Source: Streptomyces sp. LS1784 (lineage in GTDB: Bacteria > Actinomycetota > Actinomycetes > Streptomycetales > Streptomycetaceae). Taken from it: DNA of 38,259 bases. The stretch is from positions 1 to 38,259 of the forward strand of contig NZ_JAHSQD010000001.1 of assembly GCF_020103755.1 (NCBI RefSeq). The letters are read 5' to 3'. Below, one piece after another: positions 38,100 through 38,259 of the stretch (the stretch's first letter is position 1; each line of letters opens with the position of its first letter). Below the pieces are notes generated by a model, which was given only the letters and a program-made list of their open reading frames with translations, did not search any database and was not told the DNA's origin. Position numbers and translations under genes: made by a program.

Positions 38100-38259
38100 C
38101 TGCGGTCTGCCCAGGAAGCGCGGGTGAGCAGGGCTTTGGCCCGGGGCAGCCTTCAAGGGGGAGCCGCGCGGAGAGTGCTGGTGAGCACCATGCGGTGGTG
38201 GGGCCCCGCCCGGGGAGGACCGGGCCCCACCCCCCCAAGACACCGATCAGGCCCGCGGG

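Overview
The window is very GC-rich and dense with short-spaced genes, ATGA/GTGA overlaps, GTG starts, Tat and lipoprotein signals, an ECF sigma factor and an NRPS. This fits a Streptomycetaceae chromosome (Streptomyces or Kitasatospora). It looks like an accessory or arm-type region: real genes alternate with decayed fragments (an IS1182-like transposase piece, a possible IS701/IS4-like piece, a recombinase HTH tail, a broken TetR gene, an EF-Tu-like domain fragment).

Layout. 1-3338 (minus): the first 1112 codons of an NRPS, A-T-C-A(partial). 3.7-5.5 kb: transposase remnant, a P-loop kinase-like gene and a secreted protein. 6.0-7.3 kb: ECF sigma factor and its membrane-anchored partner. 7.6-9.7 kb: acyltransferase-3 membrane protein plus SGNH-hydrolase lipoprotein, a plausible envelope O-acylation pair. 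9.9-12.9 kb (minus): a small soluble protein overlapping an 890-residue multi-TM protein. 13.3-14.8 kb: an aromatic-type FAD monooxygenase. 15.1-18.1 kb: a tightly overlapped three-gene unit of cupredoxin lipoprotein, Tat metallophosphoesterase and a large membrane protein carrying a recent internal duplication. 18.3-21.1 kb: a metal/arsenic resistance locus with CadI-like protein diverging from ArsR, aquaporin, ArsC and GNAT acetyltransferase. 21.4-28.4 kb: secreted protein, alpha/beta hydrolase, EamA exporter, threonine-dehydratase-like enzyme next to a broken TetR gene with an intact-looking operator, TOPRIM protein, and lipoprotein. 28.8-29.6 kb: HD-domain hydrolase behind a possible coupled leader ORF.

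30.2-37.7 kb is the most unusual part. It holds a NACHT NTPase with membrane segments and a short N-terminal motif of the kind seen on actinobacterial conflict proteins, a DUF6939-like protein, a HEAT-repeat protein, an exported protein and an unrecognised 266-residue protein. Six copies of a palindrome with core ATTTTCCGCGGAAAAT lie in three of the intergenic gaps here, always as pairs 120-131 bp apart, and I found none elsewhere in the window. One copy sits inside a 52-bp near-perfect inverted repeat.

The main candidates for something undescribed are the paired palindromes with the genes they separate, and the cupredoxin/phosphoesterase/duplicated membrane protein operon, where the duplication captured the 3' end of the upstream gene and now reads it in another frame as a linker. 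All family names come from reading motifs by eye; no search was run.
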